Source of the DNA: Roseicella aerolata
GTDB taxonomy: Bacteria > Pseudomonadota > Alphaproteobacteria > Acetobacterales > Acetobacteraceae
Direction of reading: 5' to 3'
Assembly (NCBI RefSeq): GCF_020523605.1
Contig: NZ_JAJAQI010000009.1
Span: 62,001 to 126,000 of the forward strand
Length of the DNA: 64,000 bases
In this document: in pieces, positions 19,201 to 27,178 of the stretch
Numbering within the stretch: the first letter of the stretch is position 1
Layout of the letters: the number at the start of each line of letters is the position of its first letter
Made by a program: the position numbers and the translations under genes
Notes under the pieces: model-generated
Told to the model about the DNA's origin: nothing
Databases searched by the model: none
The model's input: only the letters and a program-made list of their open reading frames with translations

Positions 19201-19234
19201 GGAAAATATTTACTACCGATGTGAATATTTTTCC
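19201..19234. repeat. AT-rich imperfect palindrome
   Basis: GGAAAATATT (19201-19210) faces AATATTTTTCC (19224-19234) across 13 bases, matching except for one extra T. Such an AT-rich dyad in a GC-rich genome is typical of a regulator-binding site or of foreign DNA. No gene starts within 500 bases on the plus strand. Confidence 0.4.
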
Positions 19235-19722
19235 TGCTCGATGCCCCTTATCGGCTGGAGCGGCGGAGAGCTGGAACAAACAGATCACAAGACATGAACA
19301 CGAGCGGCGGCGATCGTGGCTGGCGCGAGTTGCGGCGCCTTGCGTTCAGAACGGGCGGCGATCGACTCTGCGCTGCCCACCCATTGCTGCGCCGCGCAGC
19401 AGCAGCCACGGCCGCTGGGGGCCGACGGTCAGCGCCAATCGTAGCCGGCTTGGAAGACCGGCATGCGGCCCGGCTCGAACCGGAAGCCGGCGGCCGTCAC
19501 CTTCGCTCGCGGCACATGGGCCACCCGCTCCTCATGCCCGGGGCCAGCACCGCATCGGCATGGAGATCCGGCCGGATCGGGCGCCGCTCTTGCGTGGCCG
19601 GAGCGGTGCGCTCACCATCCGGAGGGGAGAGACGCGGCACCGACCAGCCAAGGATGCGGAAGATGCGCCGGCCCCGGCCTTCCCTGGCGAACGATCCGGG
19701 GATGGCCGGCCTGCGTCCTTCC

Positions 19723-19750
19723 GCTGCAAGGACCCTGCTGCAAGGACCCT
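19723..19750 (+). repeat. Tandem 14-base duplication with SD copies
   Basis: The unit GCTGCAAGGACCCT is present twice in direct tandem immediately upstream of the amidase start. Each copy carries AAGGA; the second lies 10 bases before the ATG at 19757 and serves as the ribosome binding site. The first copy is a spare at 24 bases. Confidence 0.65.
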
Positions 19751-19756
19751 GCCATC

Positions 19757-20695
19757 ATGCCTGCGCATCACGATATCCCCGCCACGCCCGAGATGATGGT
19801 CTGGGGCACGCTCGATGCCCGCACCCCGCCGGTGCTGACCATCGACTCCGGCGACATCGTCACCATCGCCTCCATCCCGGCCGGAGGCAGGGCCTGCTTT
19901 CCCGCCGACCCGGCACTGGTGCCCCAGGAGTTCCGGGCGGCGGTCGATCGGATGCAGCAGGGGCCGGGGGCGCATTTCGTCAACCGTCCGGTCTTCGTCC
20001 GCGGCGCCGAACGCGGCGATACGCTGCAGGTGGACATCCTCTCGGCCGAACCGACCATGGATTGGGGCTTCGTCTCCATCATGCCGCTGCTCGGCACGCT
20101 GCCGGAGGAGTTCACGGATTACGAGACCATCCACCCGAAGATCGACCGGGCGCGTGGCACCTGCCTGCTGCCCTGGGGGACGGAGCTGCCTCTTGATCCC
20201 TTCTTCGGGGTGATCGGCACGGCGCCCCCGCCGGAATGGGGGCGCTGCTCCACCAATATTCCGCGCGCCTTCGGCGGCAACATGGACAACAAGGAGCTGA
20301 AGCCAGGCACCCGGCTCTATCTTCCGGTCTTCAATCCGGGCGCGCTCTTCTATGCCGGAGACGGCCATGGCGTGCAGGGGGACGGCGAGGTCTGCATCAC
20401 CGCGCTCGAGACCGGGCTCAAGGGCAGCTTCCGGCTGACCGTCCGCAAGGACATCCAGTTGAGGATGCCCTTCGCCGAGACCGAGACGCACCTGATGTCC
20501 ATCGGTCTCGATGAGGACCTGGACGATGCCGCGAAGCAGGCGGTGCGCGAGATGGTGCGGGAGATCTGCGTGCGCACTAATCTCTCGCGCAACCAGGCCT
20601 ATATGCTCTGCTCCCTGGCCGGCGATCTGCGGATCACCCAGACCGTGGATGGGAACAAGGGCGTGCACATGCTGCTCGCGAAGCAGCACCTGTAG
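19757..20695 (+). CDS. Acetamidase/formamidase family protein
   Basis: A 312-residue cytoplasmic amidase of the acetamidase/formamidase (FmdA_AmdA) family, which hydrolyses short-chain amides to ammonia and a carboxylic acid. Family features include the N-terminal S-G-D-I-V-T-I segment, the central G-N-M-D-N-K-E-L-K-P-G-T-R-L-Y-L-P-V motif, G-A-L-F-Y-A-G-D-G-H-x-x-Q-G-D-G-E-V, and the C-terminal M-L-C-S-L-A-G-D-L-R. The ATG at 19757 follows a duplicated AAGGA. It stands alone, with no amide transporter beside it. A dimethylformamidase-like gene lies 29 kb away, so the organism may use several amides as nitrogen sources; that link is inference. Confidence 0.88.
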   Translation: MPAHHDIPATPEMMVWGTLDARTPPVLTIDSGDIVTIASIPAGGRACFPADPALVPQEFRAAVDRMQQGPGAHFVNRPVFVRGAERGDTLQVDILSAEPTMDWGFVSIMPLLGTLPEEFTDYETIHPKIDRARGTCLLPWGTELPLDPFFGVIGTAPPPEWGRCSTNIPRAFGGNMDNKELKPGTRLYLPVFNPGALFYAGDGHGVQGDGEVCITALETGLKGSFRLTVRKDIQLRMPFAETETHLMSIGLDEDLDDAAKQAVREMVREICVRTNLSRNQAYMLCSLAGDLRITQTVDGNKGVHMLLAKQHL

Positions 20696-20865
20696 TGCAG
20701 GACCAGGAGCACGGCGGCGCCAGGCCTCGGGACCGGGCCACGCGCCGGGATCTCCGGCGACGGGCTGTGACGCCGGTGCCGGATGGCGGGTCCGGGGGCG
20801 CGGCGACAGCCGCCCAGCTCCGGCCGCCGGGGCAGGCTGGACAGCGCGGGCGGCGCGGTGCCGCC

Positions 20866-21693
20866 CTACTCCGCCAACAGCGCGGCGCGCAGCGCCTCCC
20901 AGCTCGTCCGGTCGGGCGCCACGATCATCCCGCCGCCGGTGACCAGCGGCCCGTAGGCACTGCCGTCGAACCGCGCCGCATAGCCGCCGGCCTCCCGGTG
21001 CAGCAGCCAGCCCGGCGCATGGTCCCAGGGCATCAGCCGGTTGTAGAGCAGCGCATGGGCATGACCGCCCGCCACCAGCCGGTACTCATGCGCGGCACAG
21101 CGGAAGCCGACCACGGCCCGCAGCCGGGAGAGGCGCGTCGTGACCTGGCTCCGCAGCGGCTCCGCGAGGTAGGACCAGCTGATCGAGCCCACCATCTGCT
21201 CCACCGGCACCGGCGCCGCGACCCGCAGATCGTGCCGGTGGCCATCCGGCGCCTCGATCCAGGCGCCCTCCCCGCGCAGCGCGACCGCGGTGTCGTCGCC
21301 GAGCGGGTCGTGTATCCAGGCGGCCACGATCTCGCCCCGGACGATGGCGGCGGCCATGGTCCCGAAGAGCGGCAGCCCGGCCGCGAAATTGGCGGTGCCG
21401 TCCACCGGATCGACCACGAAGGCGAGTTCCGCCCCGGCGAGCCGCCCCAGCAGCGCAGGATCGGCCGCCGTGCCCTCCTCCCCCACCACGAGGCAGCCCG
21501 GGAAGCGAGCCGCGAGTCCGGCCTCGATCACCCGCTCGGCCGCCTCGTCGGCATCCGTGACGAGGTCGAGCGGCCCGGTCTTGGTCCGCACCTCGCCCTG
21601 CGCGAGCCGCCGGAAGCGCGGCAGGATCTCAGCCCGCGCTGCCTCCCGCAGGAGGGCGGCCACATCGGCCAGCGCCCGGTGGTCCAGCCTCAT
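20866..21693 (-). CDS. Inositol monophosphatase family protein
   Basis: A 275-residue magnesium-dependent phosphatase of the IMPase superfamily, which also includes 3'(2'),5'-bisphosphate nucleotidase and the HisN histidinol phosphatase. Metal-binding motifs are complete: D-L-V-T-D-A-D, G-E-E-G-T, V-D-P-V-D-G-T-A-N-F and the C-terminal W-D-H-A-P-G. The exact substrate cannot be told from sequence. It lies downstream of hflX on the same strand with a 28-base gap and is probably co-transcribed with hfq-hflX. Confidence 0.87.
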   Translation of the reverse strand: MRLDHRALADVAALLREAARAEILPRFRRLAQGEVRTKTGPLDLVTDADEAAERVIEAGLAARFPGCLVVGEEGTAADPALLGRLAGAELAFVVDPVDGTANFAAGLPLFGTMAAAIVRGEIVAAWIHDPLGDDTAVALRGEGAWIEAPDGHRHDLRVAAPVPVEQMVGSISWSYLAEPLRSQVTTRLSRLRAVVGFRCAAHEYRLVAGGHAHALLYNRLMPWDHAPGWLLHREAGGYAARFDGSAYGPLVTGGGMIVAPDRTSWEALRAALLAE

Positions 21694-21721
21694 GCCTTGG
21701 CACTCCAGGGGCGGCGCGGGG

Positions 21722-22918
21722 TCACGCCGGCGGTTGCTCGAAGCGCGCCCGGTCGGCCGGGCTCAGGCGGACGGTGACCCGCACATCCCCTTCCCCGTCA
21801 TCGCGCGCCAGCACCTCGCCATGGCGGTAGAGCCAGGCGAGCCGGGCGCCGTCCGAGGCGGGGATGGCGTAGTCGACCGTCTCCATCCCGGCGGCGAGCC
21901 GCGCATCGAGGGCGGCTCGCAGATCGTCCAGCCCCTCTCCCGTGAGCGCCGAGACGGCGAGCGCCGAGCCGGCATCGCTGCCGCCGAGACCGGGCACCGC
22001 ACCGATGCCGCCGAGCAGGTCGGCCTTGTTCAGCACCTCCACCACCCGGCCTTCCCAACCCTCGTCCAGGGCGGCATTCGGGCCGGTCGCCATCTCGGTC
22101 AGCACGCGGAGCACATCGGCGCGCTGCGCGGCGGTATCCGGGTGGGAGACGTCGCGCACATGCAGGATGATGTCGGCGGCCGCCACCTCCTCGAGCGTCG
22201 CCCGGAAGGCCTCGACCAGCTGGGTCGGCAGGTCGGAGATGAAGCCGACGGTGTCCGACAGGATGGCGCGCCGGCCGGAGGGCAGGCGGATGCCGCGCAT
22301 GGTCGGGTCGAGGGTCGCGAAGAGCTGGTCCTGGGCATAGACGCCGGCGCCGGTCAGGGCGTTGAACAGCGTTGACTTGCCCGCATTGGTGTAGCCGACC
22401 AGGGCGATCACCGGATAGGGCACCCGCTCCCGCGCGCGGCGGTGCAGGCCGCGGGTCCGGCGCACCTGCTCCAGCTCCTTCTTCAGCTTCACCATCCGCT
22501 CGCCGATCAGGCGGCGGTCGATCTCGATCTGGGATTCACCGGGGCCGCCGAGGAAGCCGAAGCCGCCCCGCTGCCGCTCGAGATGGGTCCAGGACCGCAC
22601 GAGGCGGGTGCGCTGGTAGTCCAGATGGGCAAGCTCGACCTGCAACGCGCCTTCCTTGGTGCGGGCGCGCTCGCCGAAGATCTCCAGGATCAGGCCGGTG
22701 CGGTCGATGACCTTGCAGCGCCATTCCCGTTCCAGGTTGCGCTGCTGCACGGGCGTGAGGGCGGCATCCACCACGGCGAGGCCGACGCGGTGCGCGGCGA
22801 TCGCCTCCCCGGCGGCCTGCACCTGGCCCTCGCCCAGCAGGGTGCTGGGGCGGCGCTCGCGCAGCGGGAAGATCGCCTGGTGTACGATGGTCACGCCGAT
22901 GCTGGCGGCCAGGCCCAC
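21722..22918 (-). CDS. hflX: Ribosome-associated GTPase HflX (5' end uncertain)
   Basis: A GTPase that binds the 50S subunit and can split stalled ribosomes. The frame contains the HflX N-terminal domain (V-D-A-A-L-T-P-V-Q-Q-R-N-L-E), the R-T-G-L-I-L-x-I-F linker, the G-G-P-G-E-S-Q-I-E-x-D-R-R glycine-rich segment, Walker A G-Y-T-N-A-G-K-S-T and D-T-V-G-F. The GTG at 22918 is the first standard start in this frame but would cut off the conserved N-terminal strand and helix encoded just upstream (R-A-A-V-I-L-P-Y and A-R-L-A-E-A). The frame stays open to about 23108 with no ATG. See the finding on a possible one-base shift at 23041-23044. It follows hfq, the usual order. Confidence 0.85.
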   Translation of the reverse strand: MGLAASIGVTIVHQAIFPLRERRPSTLLGEGQVQAAGEAIAAHRVGLAVVDAALTPVQQRNLEREWRCKVIDRTGLILEIFGERARTKEGALQVELAHLDYQRTRLVRSWTHLERQRGGFGFLGGPGESQIEIDRRLIGERMVKLKKELEQVRRTRGLHRRARERVPYPVIALVGYTNAGKSTLFNALTGAGVYAQDQLFATLDPTMRGIRLPSGRRAILSDTVGFISDLPTQLVEAFRATLEEVAAADIILHVRDVSHPDTAAQRADVLRVLTEMATGPNAALDEGWEGRVVEVLNKADLLGGIGAVPGLGGSDAGSALAVSALTGEGLDDLRAALDARLAAGMETVDYAIPASDGARLAWLYRHGEVLARDDGEGDVRVTVRLSPADRARFEQPPA

Positions 22919-23075
22919 AGCCTCTGCCAGCCGCGCCTCGGCGGCGCGCGGCGCACCTTCGGCCGCGCCGGGGGCGGCGCGACCGGGCCGGTCATAGGGC
23001 AGGATGACCGCGGCGCGGGTCGGCCCCTGGTCGGAACCGTCCCCGCGGTCATTGGCCGGCGAGGGCAGGCCGAGC

Positions 23076-23420
23076 TCAGTTCGATCCGACAGGGTTGACC
23101 TCGCGGGCCATGGTCAGCGTCGTCCCTTCGGTCCGGACGGCCGCGCCCTCGCGCGGCGCGCTGGCATCGAAGAGCTGGATCGGCGCGCCCGGCATGACGG
23201 TGCTGATCGCGTGCTTGTAGACGAGCTGCGTATGCCCGTCCCGCCGCAGCAGAACGGAGAAATTATCAAACCAGGTGATGATGCCCTGCAGCTTGACACC
23301 ATTGACGAGGAAGATCGTCACGGGGGTCTTGCTCTTGCGAACGTGGTTCAGGAACACGTCCTGTACGTTCTGGGACTTCTCGGCGGCCACGGCGCGGTCC
23401 TTCTTGTTCTTGGCAGCCAC
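23076..23420 (-). CDS. hfq: RNA chaperone Hfq
   Basis: A hexameric Sm-like protein that pairs small RNAs with mRNAs. Sm1 ([19 protein letters not shown]) and Sm2 (Y-K-H-A-I-S-T-V) are intact within the first ~80 residues. The 114-residue length reflects a C-terminal extension of about 35 residues, longer than in many alphaproteobacteria. Translation must begin at the GTG at 23420, because an in-frame TGA sits immediately before it; no strong ribosome binding site is visible. A palindromic hairpin lies about 110 bases upstream in the leader. hflX follows. Confidence 0.96.
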   Translation of the reverse strand: MAAKNKKDRAVAAEKSQNVQDVFLNHVRKSKTPVTIFLVNGVKLQGIITWFDNFSVLLRRDGHTQLVYKHAISTVMPGAPIQLFDASAPREGAAVRTEGTTLTMAREVNPVGSN

Positions 23421-23759
23421 TCAATGCGGCGTGCCGGGGCTGGTGTCGCCCACGGAGCAGGCGGGGGCAACATCCGATACCGAGGCCCGGCTTGCAAGGG
23501 ATGGTTGAGCCTCAAATGCAGAATTTTGCTGCGATGCAGCAATGCGGTTTTGGCAGAGGAGAAGCAGGCGGACGGGGCAGCATGGATGTATGGCGGCAAG
23601 GTCGCTGCCCGGCCATGGGGAACCGTCGCAAGCCCCTGCGCCGCCGGACGGCAGAGGCCCCGAGCGTCACGGCCGGGCCGGCACGCCGGGATCGGCCGGC
23701 ATCGATCATGCAGCGCAGCGGGCCGATGGCTGCGGCTGCCTGGCCGGGCGCGGCAACTC
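23421..23759. other. hfq leader region
   Basis: There is no gene here. This gap between the HAD phosphatase and hfq contains a local AT-rich patch (23510-23560) with a small perfect hairpin (23526-23542), most likely part of the hfq promoter/leader on the minus strand. The portion near the HAD gene shows nothing recognisable. Confidence 0.4.
23526..23542 (-). promoter_or_regulatory. Palindrome in hfq leader
   Basis: TTGCTGC and GCAGCAA form a perfect 7-bp stem around a 3-base loop, 106 bases upstream of the hfq GTG. It could be an operator, or a leader hairpin in the hfq mRNA and so a possible Hfq autoregulatory element. No direct evidence separates these. Confidence 0.35.
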
Positions 23760-24410
23760 TCAGCCGCCCCGGAACCAGGCGGCAAGCGCCGTCCCATCGG
23801 CGAAGGCATGGTCCGGCGCGGCATTGGCGACGCCGCCGTCATGCGCGGCATTGCCCAGCAGCACGGCCGTGCAGCCCGCCACCCGCGCCGCCTGCATGTC
23901 GAGCGCGGTATCGCCGACATACCAGATCTCCGGCCCCGACTGCTGCCCCAGCGCGTCGAGCGCCATCCGGAAGGGGGCCGGGTCCGGCTTGTCCGCCACC
24001 GCGTCGCCGGCACCGAGCAGGGCACGGAAATGACCGGCCCAGCCGAGATGCGCCGCCTCCGCCCGCAGCAGCGGGCCCTGCTTGTTGCTGATGACGCCCT
24101 GCGGCAGGCCGGCGGCCGAGACCGCCTCGATCGCCGCCGCGGCACCGGGCATCGGAGTCAGCACCGCCAGGTGCCGGGCGCGGACCTCGGCATAGAAGGT
24201 GTCGCGCGCCTGCTCCCAGGCCGGGCCGAACATCTCCGGGAAGGTTTCGCGCAGCGAACGGCGGACGCGGGCCTTCACCTCCTCCAGCGTCCATTCCGGC
24301 AGGCCATGGGCACGGAAGGCGGCGTTCAGCCCGGCGGCGATCGCCGCCCAGCCATCGACCAGCGTGTTGTCCCAGTCCCAGAGGACGGCCTTGGGGCGGG
24401 GAAGGGTCAC
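23760..24410 (-). CDS. HAD family phosphatase
   Basis: A 216-residue haloacid-dehalogenase-superfamily phosphatase similar to phosphoglycolate phosphatases. Motif I is D-W-D-N-T near residue 11, with the nucleophilic first Asp. Motif II is I-S-N-K-Q-G, and motif III/IV lies in A-D-K-P-D-P and Y-V-G-D-T-A-L-D. An alpha-helical cap occupies about residues 18-85. The GTG start at 24410 overlaps the stop of the upstream aminotransferase (GTGA), so the two are translationally coupled. The substrate is unknown; D-amino-acid or phosphoglycolate metabolism are only guesses from context. Confidence 0.85.
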   Translation of the reverse strand: MTLPRPKAVLWDWDNTLVDGWAAIAAGLNAAFRAHGLPEWTLEEVKARVRRSLRETFPEMFGPAWEQARDTFYAEVRARHLAVLTPMPGAAAAIEAVSAAGLPQGVISNKQGPLLRAEAAHLGWAGHFRALLGAGDAVADKPDPAPFRMALDALGQQSGPEIWYVGDTALDMQAARVAGCTAVLLGNAAHDGGVANAAPDHAFADGTALAAWFRGG

Positions 24411-25279
24411 GCCGCGTTCCTCAGATCGCCCTTCACGTGCCGGGCGAAGATGTCGAAGAGGCGGCGCACGACCGGGCCCACCGTCCCGTCCCCGACCGGC
24501 TTTCCGTCGATTCTCGTGATCGGCTTCACGAAGGAGGTCGCCGAGGTGATGAAGGCCTCGCGCGCGCGCCGCATCTCCTCGAGCGAGAAGTCCCGCTCCT
24601 CGAAGGCGATGCCGGCTTCGCTGAGCTCCGCCATCAGCGCGCCGCGGGTGCAGCCGGGCAGGATGACATGGTCGAGGTGGCGGGTGCGGATCACGCCGTG
24701 CTCGTCCACGATCCAGAAGGTGGTGGCGGCGCCTTCCGTGACCATGCCGGTGGCCTCGTCATAGAGAATGGCCTCGATCGCCCCCTGCTCCCGCGCCGCC
24801 TGGCGGGCGAGGCAGTTGGGCAGCAGGTTCACGCTCTTGATGTCCCGCCGCGCCCAGCGGAGGTCCAGCAGGGTGATGCAGGCGGCCGCCCACCTGTCCA
24901 CATCCGTCGGGTAGGACGGGATGCGCTTGACGGTGACGACCAGCGCCGGGGGCACGGACTTGGCCGGGAAGGCGTGGTCCCGCCGTGCCACCCCGCGCGT
25001 GACCTGCATGTAGAGCAGCCCCTCCGTGACGCGGTTGCGCCGCGCGACCTCGGCCAGCACGTGCCGCAGCGCCGCGCGGGTCATCGGCATGGGCAGGCGG
25101 ATCTCCCGCAGGCTGCGCTCCAGCCGGTCGAGATGGCGGTCCTCATCGATGAAGCGGCCGTTGTAGAGATGCACGACCTCGTAGATGCCGTCGCCGAACT
25201 GGTAGCCGCGGTCCTCGATATTCACTTCGGCCAGGCGCTGATCGACATAGCGGCCGTTCACATAGGCGATGCGCGACAT
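24407..25279 (-). CDS. dat: D-amino-acid aminotransferase
   Basis: A fold-type IV PLP transaminase of 290 residues, predicted to interconvert D-alanine and D-glutamate with their keto acids, supplying D-amino acids for peptidoglycan. The PLP-binding Lys is K148 in D-I-K-S-V-N-L-L-P-N. N-terminal Y-V-N-G-R-Y and the phosphate-binding T-x-G-A-A-T-T-F-W region are typical. The start at 25279 follows GGGGA; 40 further upstream residues look non-coding. In related bacteria this gene often lies between ntrX and hfq. Here it keeps hfq/hflX as neighbours but is on the strand opposite the ntr operon, 5 kb away. Confidence 0.86.
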   Translation of the reverse strand: MSRIAYVNGRYVDQRLAEVNIEDRGYQFGDGIYEVVHLYNGRFIDEDRHLDRLERSLREIRLPMPMTRAALRHVLAEVARRNRVTEGLLYMQVTRGVARRDHAFPAKSVPPALVVTVKRIPSYPTDVDRWAAACITLLDLRWARRDIKSVNLLPNCLARQAAREQGAIEAILYDEATGMVTEGAATTFWIVDEHGVIRTRHLDHVILPGCTRGALMAELSEAGIAFEERDFSLEEMRRAREAFITSATSFVKPITRIDGKPVGDGTVGPVVRRLFDIFARHVKGDLRNAA

Positions 25280-25510
25280 GGGTCCCCGGGAGCCTGTGAG
25301 TCGGGGCGGACATTCGCCGGGTTTGCGGCGGAAGGGAAGCGGGTTGAACCTTTCAGGAACAGGACCCAGCCCCTGCGAGGGGGCGCCCTCCAGCATCACC
25401 GCCCCGGCCGGCCCGATCCGTCACGGCCCCCTGCCCGCCCCCCGCCCGATCATTAGTCGGGACGCTGGTGCAAGCAGGCCCCGTCCCGCCGCAGCCCTGC
25501 GGCCCGCCCC

Positions 25511-27070
25511 CTATGGCCGCATCCCATGGGCCCGCAGGCCCGGCTCCAGCACCCGTTCCGCCAGCCCGGCGAATTCGCAGAGCAAGCGCCGGGTCTGCCG
25601 CGGGTCGATGATCTCCTCCACCCAGAAGGCCTCGGCCGTCCGCAGCGGGCTCCGCAACTGCTGCAAGCGCGCCTCGATCTCCGCCAGCTTCGCCTGCGGG
25701 TCCTCGGCGGCGTCGATCTCGGCGCGGTAGGCTGCCTCGATCCCCCCCTCGAGCGGCAGGCTGCCCCAGCGCGCGCTCGGCCAGGCATAGCGGACGGAGT
25801 AGCGGCTGGCCGGCTGGTGCACCACGCCGGCCACGCCGAAGGCGTTCCGGAGGATGACGGTGCACCAGGGCACGGTGGACTGGTTCACCGCCGCCATGGC
25901 GCGCACGCCCCAGCGGATGGTCGCGCGTTGTTCCGCCTCCAGCCCGATCATGAAGCCGGGGCAGTCCATCAGGTAGACCACCGGCAGGTGGAAGGTCTCG
26001 GCCAGATCGACGAAGCGGACCACCTTGGCGCAGGCATCCGCCGTCCAGGACCCGGCATAGAACATCGGGTCGCCCGCCAGCACCGCGACGGGCCGACCGC
26101 TGAGGCGTGCGAGGCAGGTGATGACGGAGCGGCCGAAATACCGCCCCACCTCGAAGACCGAGCCGCGGTCCATCAGCCCCTCGATGATCGGGCGCATCCG
26201 GTAGGGTTTTCGCAGATCACGCGGGATGACCGACAACCAGGACTCATCAGACCTGTTCGGATCATCCTTGCACGGCAGGCGCTGGGGCAATTCCCAGACA
26301 TTCCCCGGCAGGTAGGAGAGGAAGCGCCGTGCCGCGGCGAAGGCCTCCTCCTCCGTCTCCACCGCATGGTCCACCGCGCCGCTCCTGGTCTGGATCTCCC
26401 AACCGCCGAGTTCCGCCTTGGACAGGTTGTTGCCGAGCGCGTTCACCACCGGGGGACCTGCGACGAACATCGCCGAGGTCTCCTTGGTCATCACCGAGAA
26501 ATGCGTCGCCGCCAGCCGCGCCGCGCCGAGCCCGGCGACCGAGCCGAGGCCGAGGCCAACCACCGGCACGCGCGAGAGGTTGTCGCCGGTATGGTGGTAG
26601 AGCCAGGTGCCCCCGACGCCGCCCGGCAGGTTGGCGCGGCCCGTCGTCTCGATGGTCTTGACCGAGCCGCCACCACCAGAGCCCTCGATGATGCGGATGA
26701 TCGGCAGCCGGAGGTCGGCCGCCATCCGCTCCGCCATGATCGGCTTCTCGCGGATGGTGGCATCGGCGCTGCCGCCGCGCACGGTGAAGTCGTCGCCGAC
26801 GATCACCACCGGCCTTCCATCCACCAGGCCGCGCCCCATGACGCAATTGGAGGGGGTGAAGCCCGCCAGCCGGCCATCCGGCCCGTACTCCCCCTTCCCC
26901 GCGATCGCCCCCACCTCATGGAAGGTTCCGGGGTCGAGCATCGCCCCGATCCGCTCCCGCACCGTCAGCCGGCCGCCCTCATGCTGGCGCCGCACCTTGT
27001 CGGGCCCGCCCATCGCCTCCGCCATGGCCTGCCGGCGGGCGAGTTCCTCCAGTTCGGGCTGCCAGCTCAT
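25511..27070 (-). CDS. Acyl-CoA carboxylase, carboxyltransferase subunit
   Basis: A 519-residue biotin-dependent carboxyltransferase beta subunit of the propionyl-/methylcrotonyl-CoA carboxylase family, which moves carboxyl from biotin to an acyl-CoA. The two crotonase-fold halves are visible: an N-terminal half with I-E-G-S-G-G-G-G and a C-terminal half with M-D-C-P-G-F-M-I-G and R-N-A-F-G-V-A-G. The start has clear conservation from M-S-W-Q-P-E-L-E-E-L. The partner biotin carboxylase/BCCP subunit is not in this window. It is divergent from the thiolase gene 108 bases away, suggesting shared CoA-thioester catabolism. The acyl substrate cannot be deduced. Confidence 0.88.
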   Translation of the reverse strand: MSWQPELEELARRQAMAEAMGGPDKVRRQHEGGRLTVRERIGAMLDPGTFHEVGAIAGKGEYGPDGRLAGFTPSNCVMGRGLVDGRPVVIVGDDFTVRGGSADATIREKPIMAERMAADLRLPIIRIIEGSGGGGSVKTIETTGRANLPGGVGGTWLYHHTGDNLSRVPVVGLGLGSVAGLGAARLAATHFSVMTKETSAMFVAGPPVVNALGNNLSKAELGGWEIQTRSGAVDHAVETEEEAFAAARRFLSYLPGNVWELPQRLPCKDDPNRSDESWLSVIPRDLRKPYRMRPIIEGLMDRGSVFEVGRYFGRSVITCLARLSGRPVAVLAGDPMFYAGSWTADACAKVVRFVDLAETFHLPVVYLMDCPGFMIGLEAEQRATIRWGVRAMAAVNQSTVPWCTVILRNAFGVAGVVHQPASRYSVRYAWPSARWGSLPLEGGIEAAYRAEIDAAEDPQAKLAEIEARLQQLRSPLRTAEAFWVEEIIDPRQTRRLLCEFAGLAERVLEPGLRAHGMRP

Positions 27071-27178
27071 CCGTTCCTCTCCCTATCGCTTGGAAGGCAT
27101 TCCAGCATGGGGGCAGGCGGGGCGGTAGCCGGGCGCCGCCCGGGCGCCTATCTTCCAGCCAACCCGATGGAGGAACCC

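Larger units (their letters stand above)
18941..19756. other. 816-base gap with three inverted repeats
   Basis: There is no supported gene in this stretch. Visible structure: CCGGATGCG facing CGCATCCCGG around 19070; a perfect 10-bp repeat (19128-19137 with 19162-19171) followed nine bases later by TTTTT; and an AT-rich imperfect palindrome at 19201-19234. A tandem 14-base duplication lies at 19723-19750. The short frames here have no recognisable family. Part of it may be a decayed gene or a regulatory region for the amidase. Confidence 0.45.
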
